A stretch of 64,000 nucleotides of DNA from an uncultured Eggerthellaceae bacterium. GTDB lineage: Bacteria > Actinomycetota > Coriobacteriia > Coriobacteriales > Eggerthellaceae. This document shows, piece by piece, positions 32,928 to 41,171 of this stretch. Every line of letters starts with the position of its first letter. Position 1 is the stretch's first letter. The notes beneath the pieces are model-generated. The model did not search any database, was not told the origin of the DNA, and was given only the letters and a program-made list of their open reading frames with translations. The position numbers and the translations under genes were made by a program. The stretch is from the NCBI GenBank assembly GCA_910589125.1, contig CAJURX010000003.1:74084-138083 (forward strand), read 5' to 3'.

Positions 32928-33584
32928 ATGAGATCAGTGGGTTTCGCGATATCAGGTCAGCATTACCTCTTCGATGTCCAGTCATTCGCGCATACGATCC
33001 TTGCTCAAGGCGGGGATGGCTTCCATTACGCGCTCTTGGACCGGACCACTCAGGGTGTCATAGATGATGTGAGCGAGGGTACATCCGAGCTGGGCGTGGT
33101 CGTGGTCACCTCAGCGAAGGAGCCAGTGCTCGCTTCCGCATTCGAGGAGGCGGGGCTGGAGTTCAAGGAGCTCGCCACATCCGCACCGCGCGTGGCGCTG
33201 CCCTCCAGCCATCCGCTCGTGAATGCGAAGGAGCTGGAGCTCGAGCAGCTCGCGGATCATCCGTATGTGTACTTCGCGCAGGAGCCTGACGCTCCGCTCG
33301 CGTTCTACGAGGAGGCGCTCTCTGATGTGGAGCGCGCGAAGTCCATCGCGTGCACGGATCGCGCGACGCTCACGGAGCTCATCATGGCCATCAACGGCTA
33401 TACCGTGACGAGCGGCATCCTCGTGGGCATCACGGATGGCTCCGCGCTCACCACCATCCCCCTCAAGACCGATGTGGTCCTGCGCTTGGGATACCTCGCA
33501 CGCAAGGGAGAAGCGCTCTCTCCCATGGCAGAGCGCTTCGCTGCGCATCTGCAGCGCTGCCTTGATTACTACGCCAACAGATGA
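32928..33584 (+). CDS. LysR-type effector domain lacking a DNA-binding region
   Basis: A 218-residue protein that resembles only the substrate-binding (periplasmic-fold) half of a LysR regulator: EGTSELGVVVVTSAK, FEEAGLEFKELATSAPRVAL, PSSHPLVNAKELELEQLADHPYVYF, and a late VSGILVGITDG. The usual N-terminal winged helix is absent and the ATG has a strong site (AAAGGAGGAACC), so this is not a mere truncation by start choice; no HTH-coding frame precedes it. It may sense a metabolite and act through a partner, or be a domesticated remnant. Its place between the CoA ligase and the oxidoreductase genes, all in one direction, suggests a role in that pathway. Confidence 0.78.
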   Translation: MRSVGFAISGQHYLFDVQSFAHTILAQGGDGFHYALLDRTTQGVIDDVSEGTSELGVVVVTSAKEPVLASAFEEAGLEFKELATSAPRVALPSSHPLVNAKELELEQLADHPYVYFAQEPDAPLAFYEEALSDVERAKSIACTDRATLTELIMAINGYTVTSGILVGITDGSALTTIPLKTDVVLRLGYLARKGEALSPMAERFAAHLQRCLDYYANR

Positions 33585-33663
33585 TCGCATCTGCTGCTCG
33601 GCGTTGCCATGCCGTGCGCATGCACGCAGGGTGGCTGAGCAGTCTGAGGGAGAAGAGGGTTCG

Positions 33664-34623
33664 ATGGTCGAGGTCATCTGGCATGCGCGTGGGGGACAGG
33701 GCGCGTTCACGGCGGCTCGCTGCCTTGGCGCTGCGGCTGCTCTCTCAGCGGATGCTCATGCGCTCGCTTTCCCGACGTTCGGGCCGGAGCGGCGCGGGGC
33801 ACCGGTGTGCGCCTACACCAAGATATCCGATAGCCCGATAGGGGATAGGAGCGTCGTCAGGCAGGCGGATATCGTCATCTACCTGGATGAGACGCTCATG
33901 ACCGAGGAGTGGGCCTCTGAGCTCGCCCCGGGTGGGGTGGTCCTGCTCAACACCACGCGCCACATGGATGACGCGCGCATCATCTGTTTGGATGCCGATG
34001 CCATCTCTCGGGATATCCTCGGCCGTGCGATCCCGAATACGGCATTCCTGGGCGCTATCGCTGCCATATCGGATGCAGTGTCGCTCGAAGATGTGCATGT
34101 GGGGATCGAGGCCACCATGCCAGCACGCCTCCAAGATCCCAACATCCGGATCGCGGATGCTGCCGCGGCGGTGGTCGAGCGCAGCAAGGCAGCGTGCGGG
34201 GAGGAGCGTGCGCCGCGGACGGTCGAAACGGGGCCCGTGCGCACGGTCGCACCTGCTGGGATGGGCGAGCGTCGGGATGGCGGCAGGCAGGGTGCCAGCA
34301 ACACGCCCTATCTGCGCACCTCGTTCGATGCTTCGGATGGGGGATTCGCTCGGTCCACGTGCTTCGAGGCGGGGCACCTCGTCTCGAAGAATGCTGGCTG
34401 GCGCAGCTCTCGTCCTGTGCTGGATGATGTCCGTTGCACGAAGTGCCTCAATTGCTACCAGCTCTGCCCGGATGGGACCATCTACAAGGTGCGTGATGCG
34501 AACGGGGACCTCGAAGCCCTCAGCATCGACTACGCATTCTGCAAGGGGTGCGGCGTTTGCGCTGAGGTGTGCCCGGTGAGCTGCATATCCATGGTGCCTG
34601 AAGCAGAGGAGGTGAGCGCATGA
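33664..34623 (+). CDS. 2-oxoacid:ferredoxin oxidoreductase, fused gamma-delta subunit
   Basis: A 319-residue protein. Residues 1-180 are the gamma subunit (WHARGGQGAFTAARCLG, FPTFGPERRGAPV, GRAIPNTAFLGAI). A linker of about 60 residues leads to a delta-type ferredoxin at 245-319 with two 4Fe-4S motifs: C258-x2-C261-x2-C264-x3-C268 and C293-x2-C296-x2-C299-x3-C303. These are normally two genes in POR/VOR enzymes or fused as here. The electron-exit subunit passes electrons to ferredoxin. Start ATG 33664 is preceded by a GAGGGAGAAGAGGG tract. The stop overlaps the alpha-subunit ATG (34620-34623). Confidence 0.92.
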   Translation: MVEVIWHARGGQGAFTAARCLGAAAALSADAHALAFPTFGPERRGAPVCAYTKISDSPIGDRSVVRQADIVIYLDETLMTEEWASELAPGGVVLLNTTRHMDDARIICLDADAISRDILGRAIPNTAFLGAIAAISDAVSLEDVHVGIEATMPARLQDPNIRIADAAAAVVERSKAACGEERAPRTVETGPVRTVAPAGMGERRDGGRQGASNTPYLRTSFDASDGGFARSTCFEAGHLVSKNAGWRSSRPVLDDVRCTKCLNCYQLCPDGTIYKVRDANGDLEALSIDYAFCKGCGVCAEVCPVSCISMVPEAEEVSA

Positions 34624-35825
34624 GGCAGTTCCTCTCGGGGAATGAGGCGTTCGCCGAAGGGGTGCGCCTGGCGCGTCCGCAGGTGATAAGCGCCTATCCC
34701 ATCACGCCGCAGACGACGGTCGTGGAGAGCCTTGCGTCAATGGTGGAGGCGGGGAGGCTGGATGCGGAGTACATGCATGTGGAGAGCGAGCATTCTGCGC
34801 TCTCTGCCGCCATCGGAGCATCTGCGACAGGTGCGCGCACGTTCACGGCGACATCTTCGCAGGGGCTGCTCTACATGGCAGAGTGCCTGACCTATGCATC
34901 GGGCGGGCGGTTCCCCATCGTCATGATGAATGCGAACCGTGCGCTCGCGCTGCCATGGAACATCTATGGGGACCAGCGCGATTCGCTGTCGCTTCTGGAT
35001 CATGGGTGGATACAGGTATATGCGGATTCCGGTCAGGAGGCGCTCGATCTGGCGCTCATGGCCTATGCCGTGGCAGAGGATCCCGCGGTGTCGCTCCCTG
35101 TGATGGTCAACCTGGATGGGTTCGCGCTCACGCACACCTATGAGTCCGTTGACGTGCCCACGCAAGAGCAGGCAGATGCCTTCCTGCCACCCTATGTGAC
35201 GGAGAACCGCTTCGACTTCACCCATCCGAAGAACATCGGATATTCTGCGGGGCCTGAGTACAACAAGCTCTACATCCGGTCTCATCATGAGGACATGCTC
35301 GCTGCTCAAAGCGTCATCGAAGAGGTTGAGGCGCGCTTCGCTCATCACATGGGTCGCCAGTATCCGGGGATGATCGAGGCATATCGCACAGACGATGCGG
35401 ATGTGGTCATGGTGACGCTTGGATCCATCGCGGGGCTAGTGAGGGATGTCGTGGATGACCTGCGCGCAGATGGTGTGCGAGCGGGGCTGGTGCGCATACG
35501 ATATATGCGCCCGTTCCCGACGCGCCTCTTGTCCAAGGCGCTCTGTGGCGCGAAGGCGGTCGGGGTGCTGGAGAAGGATATCTCGTTCGGGGCGGAGGGC
35601 ACGGTGTTCACGAATGTCGCATCAGCGCTGATGCGCGCAGGGTGCGCGCTGCCAGCCTTGGACTTCATCGGGGGCCTGGGTGGCGAGGATATCTCGCGGG
35701 CGCAGGTGGAGGAGGCGTTCCAGATGCTGATCGCACGAGCGAAGGCACGTGCGGGCGCGGCTGATGCGTGTCCTGATCCCGTCGTGTTCTTGGACGCGGA
35801 TGATGCGAGGGGAGGTGCAGCATGA
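34620..35825 (+). CDS. 2-oxoacid:ferredoxin oxidoreductase, alpha subunit
   Basis: A 401-residue protein (POR/VOR alpha family) with FLSGNEAFAEGVRLARP and ISAYPITPQTTVVESLA at the N-terminus, ESEHSALSAAIGAS, TATSSQGLLYMAE, and a transketolase-pyrimidine-type C-domain with GLVRIRYMRPFP. It works with the beta subunit to cleave a 2-oxo acid to an acyl-CoA using thiamine diphosphate. The substrate (pyruvate, 2-ketoisovalerate or an aryl pyruvate) cannot be fixed from motifs; the CoA ligase nearby argues for other than pyruvate. ATGA overlaps couple it to both neighbours. Confidence 0.92.
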   Translation: MRQFLSGNEAFAEGVRLARPQVISAYPITPQTTVVESLASMVEAGRLDAEYMHVESEHSALSAAIGASATGARTFTATSSQGLLYMAECLTYASGGRFPIVMMNANRALALPWNIYGDQRDSLSLLDHGWIQVYADSGQEALDLALMAYAVAEDPAVSLPVMVNLDGFALTHTYESVDVPTQEQADAFLPPYVTENRFDFTHPKNIGYSAGPEYNKLYIRSHHEDMLAAQSVIEEVEARFAHHMGRQYPGMIEAYRTDDADVVMVTLGSIAGLVRDVVDDLRADGVRAGLVRIRYMRPFPTRLLSKALCGAKAVGVLEKDISFGAEGTVFTNVASALMRAGCALPALDFIGGLGGEDISRAQVEEAFQMLIARAKARAGAADACPDPVVFLDADDARGGAA

Positions 35826-36739
35826 CGACATATGCGCGGAGCATGACCGATGAGGAGCTCTTCTACGGCCATAAGGCATGCCCTGGTTGTGGGGGAGCGC
35901 TTGTCGTGCGACAGGTGCTCAAGGTCTTGGGTCCGAATGCGGTCTCTGCCCTTCCTGCGGGTTGCATGAGCGCGACGGGCTTCAACTTCCCGCAGCTCGC
36001 CTTCGGGAACAACGCGATGATCACGCCATTCGCCTCCACTGCTGCCGTGCTCTCGGGGATAGAGGCAGGATTCCGCGCGCAGGGCATTGCACCAGAGGGG
36101 CTGACCGTCGTGGGCTTCGCTGGCGATGGAGGCACAGCGGATATCGGGCTGCAGGCCCTCTCAGGCGCCATAGACCGCAATGATGACGTGCTCTACATCT
36201 GCTATGACAATGAAGCGTACATGAACACCGGCATCCAGAAGTCCGGTCTCACGCCCTTCGGCGCATCCACGACGACCACGCCCGCTGGCGCACACGAGCC
36301 TGGATGCGTCGGGCAGAAGAAGAGCCTGTTCGATATCGTCTGCGCGCATGGGCTGCCCTATGCGGCCACGGCCAGCATCGGATACATGAAGGATCTCATC
36401 CGCAAGGTGGAGCAGGCGCGCGACATGTCCGGTACGCGGTTCATCCATGTGATCGCACCGTGTCCGGTAGGGTGGGGCTTCCCGTCCGAGGATCTGATCG
36501 GCATGGCGAAGGAGGTCGTGGATTGCGGCCTGTGGTATCTGGCTGAATACCACGGCCCTGATGCGAGCGGCGTGCCCGGGGGCTCGTTCAAGCTGAATCG
36601 CGATCCGAAGGCCTTCGCGTCCGTGGAGGCGTACCTCAAGCGGCAGAAGCGCTTCTCTGGTCTGCGCGAGTCCGATATCGCCGCCATCGAAGCCGCACGC
36701 GATGCGCGCTGGCAGATGATGCGAGAGCGGTGGGCCTAA
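35822..36739 (+). CDS. 2-oxoacid:ferredoxin oxidoreductase, beta subunit (TPP-binding)
   Basis: A 305-residue beta subunit. It has the CPGCGGALVVRQVL Cys pair that starts the family, PAGCMSATGF, and the thiamine-diphosphate motif GDGGTADIGLQALSGAIDRN followed by CYDNEAYMNTG. A downstream HVIAPCPVGWGFP segment supplies another cluster ligand. It completes the three-gene enzyme; a hairpin terminator follows the stop. Together with the upstream subunits and the ligase this makes an anaerobic 2-oxoacid fermentation module. Confidence 0.93.
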   Translation: MTTYARSMTDEELFYGHKACPGCGGALVVRQVLKVLGPNAVSALPAGCMSATGFNFPQLAFGNNAMITPFASTAAVLSGIEAGFRAQGIAPEGLTVVGFAGDGGTADIGLQALSGAIDRNDDVLYICYDNEAYMNTGIQKSGLTPFGASTTTTPAGAHEPGCVGQKKSLFDIVCAHGLPYAATASIGYMKDLIRKVEQARDMSGTRFIHVIAPCPVGWGFPSEDLIGMAKEVVDCGLWYLAEYHGPDASGVPGGSFKLNRDPKAFASVEAYLKRQKRFSGLRESDIAAIEAARDARWQMMRERWA

Positions 36740-36751
36740 GGTGCAGAAGAA

Positions 36752-36773
36752 GAGCCCCGCATGCGCGGGGCTC
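36752..36773. terminator. Bidirectional hairpin between the oxidoreductase operon and tRNA-Gly
   Basis: GAGCCCCGC (36752-36760) and GCGGGGCTC (36765-36773) with an ATGC loop. Read on the minus strand it is followed by TTCTTCT, suiting tRNA-Gly; on the plus strand it ends the oxidoreductase operon. Confidence 0.75.
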
Positions 36774-36783
36774 GTGCATTCGA

Positions 36784-36857
36784 TGGAGCGGGTGACGAGA
36801 ATCGAACTCGCGTGGCGAGCTTGGAAGGCTCGAGTTCTACCATTGAACTACACCCGC
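36784..36857 (-). tRNA. tRNA-Gly (anticodon TCC)
   Basis: Minus-strand 74-base cloverleaf: acceptor GCGGGTG with CACCCGC, anticodon arm CGAGC-CTTCCAA-GCTCG, T arm GCGAG-TTCGATT-CTCGT, encoded CCA. Confidence 0.97.
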
Positions 36858-36868
36858 AGCGGCTAGAG

Positions 36869-36898
36869 ATTATACCACGTGCTTCCGTTCTGCGTCAC
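36869..36898 (-). promoter_or_regulatory. Promoter of tRNA-Gly
   Basis: On the minus strand GTGACG (36893-36898) and TATAAT (36869-36874), 18-base spacer, 11 bases before the tRNA. Confidence 0.7.
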
Positions 36899-36996
36899 CT
36901 CTTGGTGAGAAGCGATGGTCGGTTCTTCGTCGGGTTCTGTGATACCGTACCGTAAGACCATGACGAAAGGGCCTGATCGGGCAGGAGGAGCATGCC

Positions 36997-38673
36997 ATGA
37001 GGACGCTGGGCATCCGTGACATCATAGGGCCGGTGATGATAGGGCCTTCCAGCTCACATACGGCCGGCGCTCTGCGCATCGCGCTGATGACGCGCCATCT
37101 GCTGGCTGCCCCGCCTGAGCGGGTCACCTTCACGTTGTATGGCAGCTTCGCCTGCACGTATCGCGGGCATGGCACCGACCGGGCGCTCTTGGCGGGCATG
37201 CTGGGCCTTGCTGCTGATGATGAGCGCATCCGCGATTCCTTTGAGCTTGCTCGCCAAGCGGGCCTGACGTTCGCATTCGCTCCCGATGAGGGCGCGATCT
37301 GCGACCACCCCAACACCGTGGACATAGAGGTGACGGACGCGAGTGGTGCGGTGACGCGCGTGCGCGGGGAATCCATCGGCGGTGGTGCGGCGCGGATAAC
37401 GCGCTTGAACGGCATAGCTGTAGAGCTCACGGGGGAATACCATAGCCTGGTGGTGAAGCACCAGGACCGTCGAGGCGTGCTGGCCTTCATAGCTGCCTGC
37501 GTGGCCGAGGCGGGCGTGAACATAGCGACCACGCGCTTGTTCCGCGAGAAGCGCGGGGATGTGGCCTATACCGTGATGGAGACCGATGACGCACTGCCGC
37601 AAGCCCTGGTGGCGCGCATCGCGGATGCTCCTGACATCGCATCCGTGAATGTCCTAGCGAGCGATCGATCTCGGGAGGAGTTCGCTCCGCTGACCGCTGC
37701 CGAGGAGCGCGCGGCTGGGGTCGAGCCCGTTGGCTTCGGGCTGGGCATGGATGTTGCGCAGGCGGCTGAGCTGTTCGATCGCTTGGATTTTCGAAGCGGG
37801 GCGCAGCTGCTGGGCTTCTGCGAATCGGAAGGGCTCGCCATATCCGATGCCATCTGCCGTCGGGAGCGTTGCCTGTTGGTGCTGGATGGCTTCGCGGTGG
37901 ATGACACGCATCGCTATGTTGATGATGCGCTCGGCATCATGCGAGCTTCGATAGAGGGGGCCTTGTGCGACCCGCGTCCTTCCATGGGAGGCCTCATCGG
38001 TGGGGAAGCGGCGAAGCTGCGGGCGTATGGCGAAGGGGGTGCTTCCCTTTGCGATCCGCTCCTGTCTCGTGCCATCACCTATAGCATGGCCGTATTGGAG
38101 ACCAATGCTGCCATGGGGCGCATCGTGGCAGCTCCAACGGCGGGGTCAGCCGGCGTATTGCCGGGAGTGCTCTTCGCCTTGAGAGAGGAGCGTGGCTTGA
38201 CCGATGCGCAGTTGAATCGCGGCGTTGCCAATGCTGCGGCCATCGGCATGCTCATCACGCGCATGGCAACGGTGTCGGGGGCGGAGGGTGGCTGCCAGGC
38301 AGAGGTGGGCACGGCGAGCGCCATGGCAGCGAGCGCGGCCACAGAGCTCATGGGTGGAAGCCCCGCCCAATGCCTATCCGCTGCGGTGAATGCCCTGTCG
38401 GGTCTCTTGGGGTTGGTGTGCGACCCCATCGGCGGCCTGGTGGAGGCACCGTGCCAGAAGCGCAACGCGACGGGTGCAGCGAATGCTCTCGTGGCTGCTC
38501 AGCTGGCGCTTGCGGGCGTGGGCAGCATCACCACCTTCGACGAGACGGTGGAGGCCATGGATGCTGTTGGGCGATCGCTGCCATTCGAGCTGCGTGAGAG
38601 CGCTCTTGGCGGCTTAGCGGCAACCCCTACGGCACGCGCTCGCTGCGCGAGCTGTCCGGGATGCGTGGGTTGA
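36997..38673 (+). CDS. sdaA: L-serine ammonia-lyase, fused beta-alpha form
   Basis: A 558-residue iron-sulfur L-serine dehydratase combining both subunits of the two-gene form. The N-terminus is the beta part: IGPVMIGPSSSHTAGALR and the LYGSFACTYRGHGTD region, then an ACT-like regulatory segment (about 145-225, HSLVVKHQDRRGVLAFIAA). The C-terminal half is the alpha part with MGRIVAAPTAGSAGVLPG and the cluster Cys in EGGCQAEVG, VCDPIGGLVEAPCQ, and a final CASCPGC. It deaminates serine to pyruvate and ammonia. ATG follows AGGAGGAG. With arc and the 2-oxoacid enzyme it points to amino-acid fermentation. Confidence 0.95.
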   Translation: MRTLGIRDIIGPVMIGPSSSHTAGALRIALMTRHLLAAPPERVTFTLYGSFACTYRGHGTDRALLAGMLGLAADDERIRDSFELARQAGLTFAFAPDEGAICDHPNTVDIEVTDASGAVTRVRGESIGGGAARITRLNGIAVELTGEYHSLVVKHQDRRGVLAFIAACVAEAGVNIATTRLFREKRGDVAYTVMETDDALPQALVARIADAPDIASVNVLASDRSREEFAPLTAAEERAAGVEPVGFGLGMDVAQAAELFDRLDFRSGAQLLGFCESEGLAISDAICRRERCLLVLDGFAVDDTHRYVDDALGIMRASIEGALCDPRPSMGGLIGGEAAKLRAYGEGGASLCDPLLSRAITYSMAVLETNAAMGRIVAAPTAGSAGVLPGVLFALREERGLTDAQLNRGVANAAAIGMLITRMATVSGAEGGCQAEVGTASAMAASAATELMGGSPAQCLSAAVNALSGLLGLVCDPIGGLVEAPCQKRNATGAANALVAAQLALAGVGSITTFDETVEAMDAVGRSLPFELRESALGGLAATPTARARCASCPGCVG

Positions 38674-38674
38674 G

Positions 38675-38694
38675 CCGGCCGGACAGCCGGCCGG
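38675..38694 (+). terminator. Hairpin just after the serine dehydratase stop
   Basis: CCGGCCGG (38675-38682), ACAG loop, CCGGCCGG (38687-38694). It starts two bases after the TGA; no T run follows, so it may be a weak terminator or stabiliser. Confidence 0.5.
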
Positions 38695-38762
38695 GCGGCA
38701 TTCAGCCTGCTGTTCGCGTGATGCCATCCGTGAGGGAAGGATCGAAGCGAAGGAGTCCCATC

Positions 38763-39134
38763 ATGCATCTTGAGCCTGTGATGCGCGACCACGTCGTCAT
38801 CGCCGTAGCGACGAGCGATGATGGTCCGATCATCCGCGATGCCCAGTCGGCACTGGATCTGCTCATGGCTGCTCGCTACGAGCTGGATGCTGACCGCATC
38901 GCCATCCCAAAGGAGCTCGTAGCCGATGGCTTTTTCGTCCTCAGCAGCGGGATGGCTGGCGATATCCTTCAAAGGTTCGTCAACTACCAGATGAAGATAG
39001 CCTTCTACGGGGACTTTTCTGGCTATACCAGCAAACCATTGCATGACTTCATCTACGAATCGAACAAGGGGCGCGATGCCTTCTTCGTCTCTGACCTTGA
39101 CGAGGCTCTGAGCAAGCTCGCTGCTGCACGCTGA
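38763..39134 (+). CDS. DUF4180 family protein
   Basis: A 123-residue protein from ATG 38763 (AAGGAG 8 bases upstream; the frame is open to 38661). The C-terminal family signature is clear: MKIAFYGDFSGYTSKPLHDF followed by YESNKGRDAFFV. The N-terminal half has IIRDAQSALDLLMAARYE. DUF4180 proteins are small cytosolic proteins of unknown function that occur singly. It follows the serine dehydratase by 89 bases; nothing ties it to that enzyme. Confidence 0.83.
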   Translation: MHLEPVMRDHVVIAVATSDDGPIIRDAQSALDLLMAARYELDADRIAIPKELVADGFFVLSSGMAGDILQRFVNYQMKIAFYGDFSGYTSKPLHDFIYESNKGRDAFFVSDLDEALSKLAAAR

Positions 39135-39201
39135 ATGTGGCAGAGGGTCAGAGGGAGATGGGGCTATCGGGTCTTGCTATCTTCGAAGCCACCGGTTGCG
39201 G

Positions 39202-39471
39202 TCATGGTCTCTCGCGGATGGTGACATGCACGGTGTCACCTGGCTGCTTTCCGATGCGCTCGCGGATGTCCTTGCGCACGCCGATGATGTGCCCAGGCGT
39301 CTTCATGCGCACGAGGCTGCCGTCGTAGGGTTCACCATCGAAGGTGGCGTGCACCTTCACGCGTCCGCGCCCGAATTCCTCGCGAACGTCGAAGGGGAAC
39401 TCCACATATGCTCCGTCGATGTCGGGCACCTTCATGAGCTCGGCATCGAACTCGTAGGTCTTGGGTGCCAT
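39202..39471 (-). CDS. DUF1905 domain protein
   Basis: An 89-residue protein that is a single DUF1905 domain: FDAELMKVPDIDGAYVEFPFD, a GRGRVKVHATFDGEPYDGSLV strand pair, GHIIGVRKDIRERIGKQPGD and VHVTI at the end. In longer YdeI-like proteins this domain is followed by an OmdA domain. Here the OmdA-type piece lies just upstream on the same strand as a separate remnant (39507-39686). Function is unknown; antimicrobial-peptide resistance has been proposed for relatives. ATG is preceded by AGGAAAGGAG. Confidence 0.85.
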   Translation of the reverse strand: MAPKTYEFDAELMKVPDIDGAYVEFPFDVREEFGRGRVKVHATFDGEPYDGSLVRMKTPGHIIGVRKDIRERIGKQPGDTVHVTIRERP

Positions 39472-39506
39472 GGTGCTCCTTTCCTGCGTCCCGCACGCGC
39501 AGAGCG

Positions 39507-39686
39507 CTACATCGGCTTCAGGTTCCTGTCCAAGCGGTCCAGCATCCAGGCGAGGTGCTTCTCGCGAGTAGCATCGGTCTTGGCGTCATAGTAGGCTCGT
39601 GCATAGGTCTTGCGCACCGAGGGAGGCATGGCTTGGAAGTTCTCGTGCGCTGGCTCATGTCCTTCCAATAGCGTGGCAAGGTGCTC
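39507..39686 (-). pseudogene. 5'-truncated OmdA (YdeI-type C-terminal) fragment
   Basis: On the minus strand about 59 codons ending at a TAG (39507-39509) read EHLATLLEGHEPAHENFQAM, then PPSVRKTYARAYYDAKTDAT and a REKHLAWMLDRLDRN tail. This is the OmdA-type (bacteriocin-protection) helical domain: an AHENFQAMPPS core and AK-(x)-TR helix. No ATG or GTG start lies in frame upstream and the frame runs into the 3' end of the SDR gene, so the gene has lost its 5' part. Only TTG/CTG starts without ribosome sites could express it. I treat it as a remnant of a longer gene. Confidence 0.6.
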
Positions 39687-39726
39687 GCTCGGATGCGGAT
39701 GCCTCGCACCGCGTGTGTGCAGGGAT

Positions 39727-40479
39727 CTATGCGTGCAGATGGATCCCGCCGTCCACCATGAAGGACTGCCCGGTCAGGTAAGCGCCGTCATCGCTGACCA
39801 GGAATGCGATCAGTGGGGCGCAATCCTTCTCGGTGGTCCCGATGTAGCCCACGAGCGCGCGGCTCTCCAGATTCTTCAAGGCTTCCGGCTGAGTCTCGCG
39901 GAAGGTGTCGGTGGCGATGATGGGCAGGAACACGTTGGCGGTGATGCCGTCGCGGCCCCATTCGCGAGCAGCTGTGCGCGTGATGGCGCGGATGGCCTCC
40001 TTCGCCATGCCGTAAGCGCCGAATCCGGTGTTGCCGTCGTATCCGGCAGCGGATGCGGTGTTGATGATGCGGCCATGCCCGCTGGCCTTCAAGTGGGGAT
40101 AGCACTCCTGCATGAAGAGGAGCGTGGCGAGCGCGCCGCTCTTGTAGGCGGTGAGCGCGTACTCTTCGTCGATGTCGTTGATCTCGCGGTAGAGCATGGC
40201 GCCCTGAGCGCAATTCACCAGGATGTCCACGCCGCCGAAATGCTCGACGCACGCGCTCACGGCTGCCTTGATCTGGTCAGGCTCGGTCACGTCGCACACG
40301 ACGGGCAGCACCTCTGCGCCCTCGTTCGCCATCTCATCGCGCAGGTCGTTCAAGTTCTCGAGCCTACGTGCGCAGGCGCATACCTTCGCCCCTTGGCGCG
40401 CGAGGACGCAGGCCAGTCCTCGACCGACTCCCGAGCTTGCTCCTGTGACGATGGCTACACGACCTTCGAGGTTCTGCAT
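39727..40479 (-). CDS. Short-chain dehydrogenase/reductase
   Basis: A 250-residue classical SDR: Rossmann TGASSGVGRGL at 13-23, NAG-equivalent VNCAQG, catalytic Ser in IINTASAAG, and Y-x3-K in YGMAKEAIRAITRTA. C-terminal PIIATDTF and LTGQSFMVDGGIHLH are standard. It reduces or oxidises an alcohol/ketone with NAD(P); the NCAQ in place of NNAG is slightly unusual. The substrate cannot be told. ATG follows GGAAAGGAG. It stands alone on the minus strand; the OmdA remnant begins just after its stop. Confidence 0.93.
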   Translation of the reverse strand: MQNLEGRVAIVTGASSGVGRGLACVLARQGAKVCACARRLENLNDLRDEMANEGAEVLPVVCDVTEPDQIKAAVSACVEHFGGVDILVNCAQGAMLYREINDIDEEYALTAYKSGALATLLFMQECYPHLKASGHGRIINTASAAGYDGNTGFGAYGMAKEAIRAITRTAAREWGRDGITANVFLPIIATDTFRETQPEALKNLESRALVGYIGTTEKDCAPLIAFLVSDDGAYLTGQSFMVDGGIHLHA

Positions 40480-40777
40480 GGATCGCTCCTTTCCGTGATG
40501 CGCGCATGATGCGCGGCCCTCAGATGCTCATATTCGGGGCAGAGGGCCAAGCCCTGCTAGAGACGATACACGCTCGTGGGCCGTCTGCGCTTGGGTGTGC
40601 GTCGAAAGGTCGGCTTGGCCAGATGGCCGCGAAGCGGGCATGCCCGGCAGGGAGGAGGTCCGCTTCGGGAGCGGACGAAGCGGCGTTCTCATCGACTGCC
40701 GTGGTGGGATGTTTGCTGTGTCCCTTCGGCACGCGTATGATGGGCTGCAAGACAGAGCATCAACGAAGGAGGGCGTC
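40480..40777. other. Intergenic region with palindromes and a promoter
   Basis: Nearly 300 bases without a supported gene. It holds the palindrome CGCGCAT-G-ATGCGCG (40501-40515) near the SDR start, a UUCG-like hairpin GTCCGCT-TCGGG-AGCGGAC (40658-40676), and a promoter TTGCTG-17-TATGAT (40713-40741) for the next gene. Confidence 0.5.
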
Positions 40778-41146
40778 ATGGGCAAGGATACGTTGGGATA
40801 CGTTGCAGAGCGTGCGGATATCTTGGCAGCATCAGAGGCCAGCACGCAGGTGACCAAGGATGCCGCTCGCGCATGGCAGGATGCCGTTGCGGCTGATGGG
40901 AGCGACGCGGCGGTGGATGTCGCGACCGCGCAGCTCCTGGACACGCTGGAGGGGCGTCCCTCTACGATCGATGATGTCATCGCGTTCGCGCAAGGTCCGG
41001 CGCGCGAGATGTTCGGCGAGGAAGCGGCTGCGCAGATCCTGGCTCAGCAACAGCAGCGCAAGGAGCAGGGTGAGGCATGGTGCGATTGCGATGCCTGCAC
41101 TGCTGCGGTCGAGCTCCTCACGACATTCGGGCGCATCGAGGGGTAG
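40778..41146 (+). CDS. Small conserved-type protein with C-terminal CDCDAC motif
   Basis: A 122-residue protein from ATG 40778 (GAAGGAGGG upstream). It starts MGKDTLGYVAERADILAAS, is helical and acidic, has a DDVIAFAQGPAREMFGEEAA middle in part, and ends with WCDCDACTAAVELL. Small proteins of this kind, found in Firmicutes and Actinomycetota, are at times labelled as Hsp90-related, but I see no chaperone domain; function is unknown. The Cys cluster might bind metal. It is followed within 26 bases by the GNAT-ABC gene and may be cotranscribed. Confidence 0.75.
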   Translation: MGKDTLGYVAERADILAASEASTQVTKDAARAWQDAVAADGSDAAVDVATAQLLDTLEGRPSTIDDVIAFAQGPAREMFGEEAAAQILAQQQQRKEQGEAWCDCDACTAAVELLTTFGRIEG

Positions 41147-41171
41147 CACGCGAGCGGGGGAGGAGCCCGGC

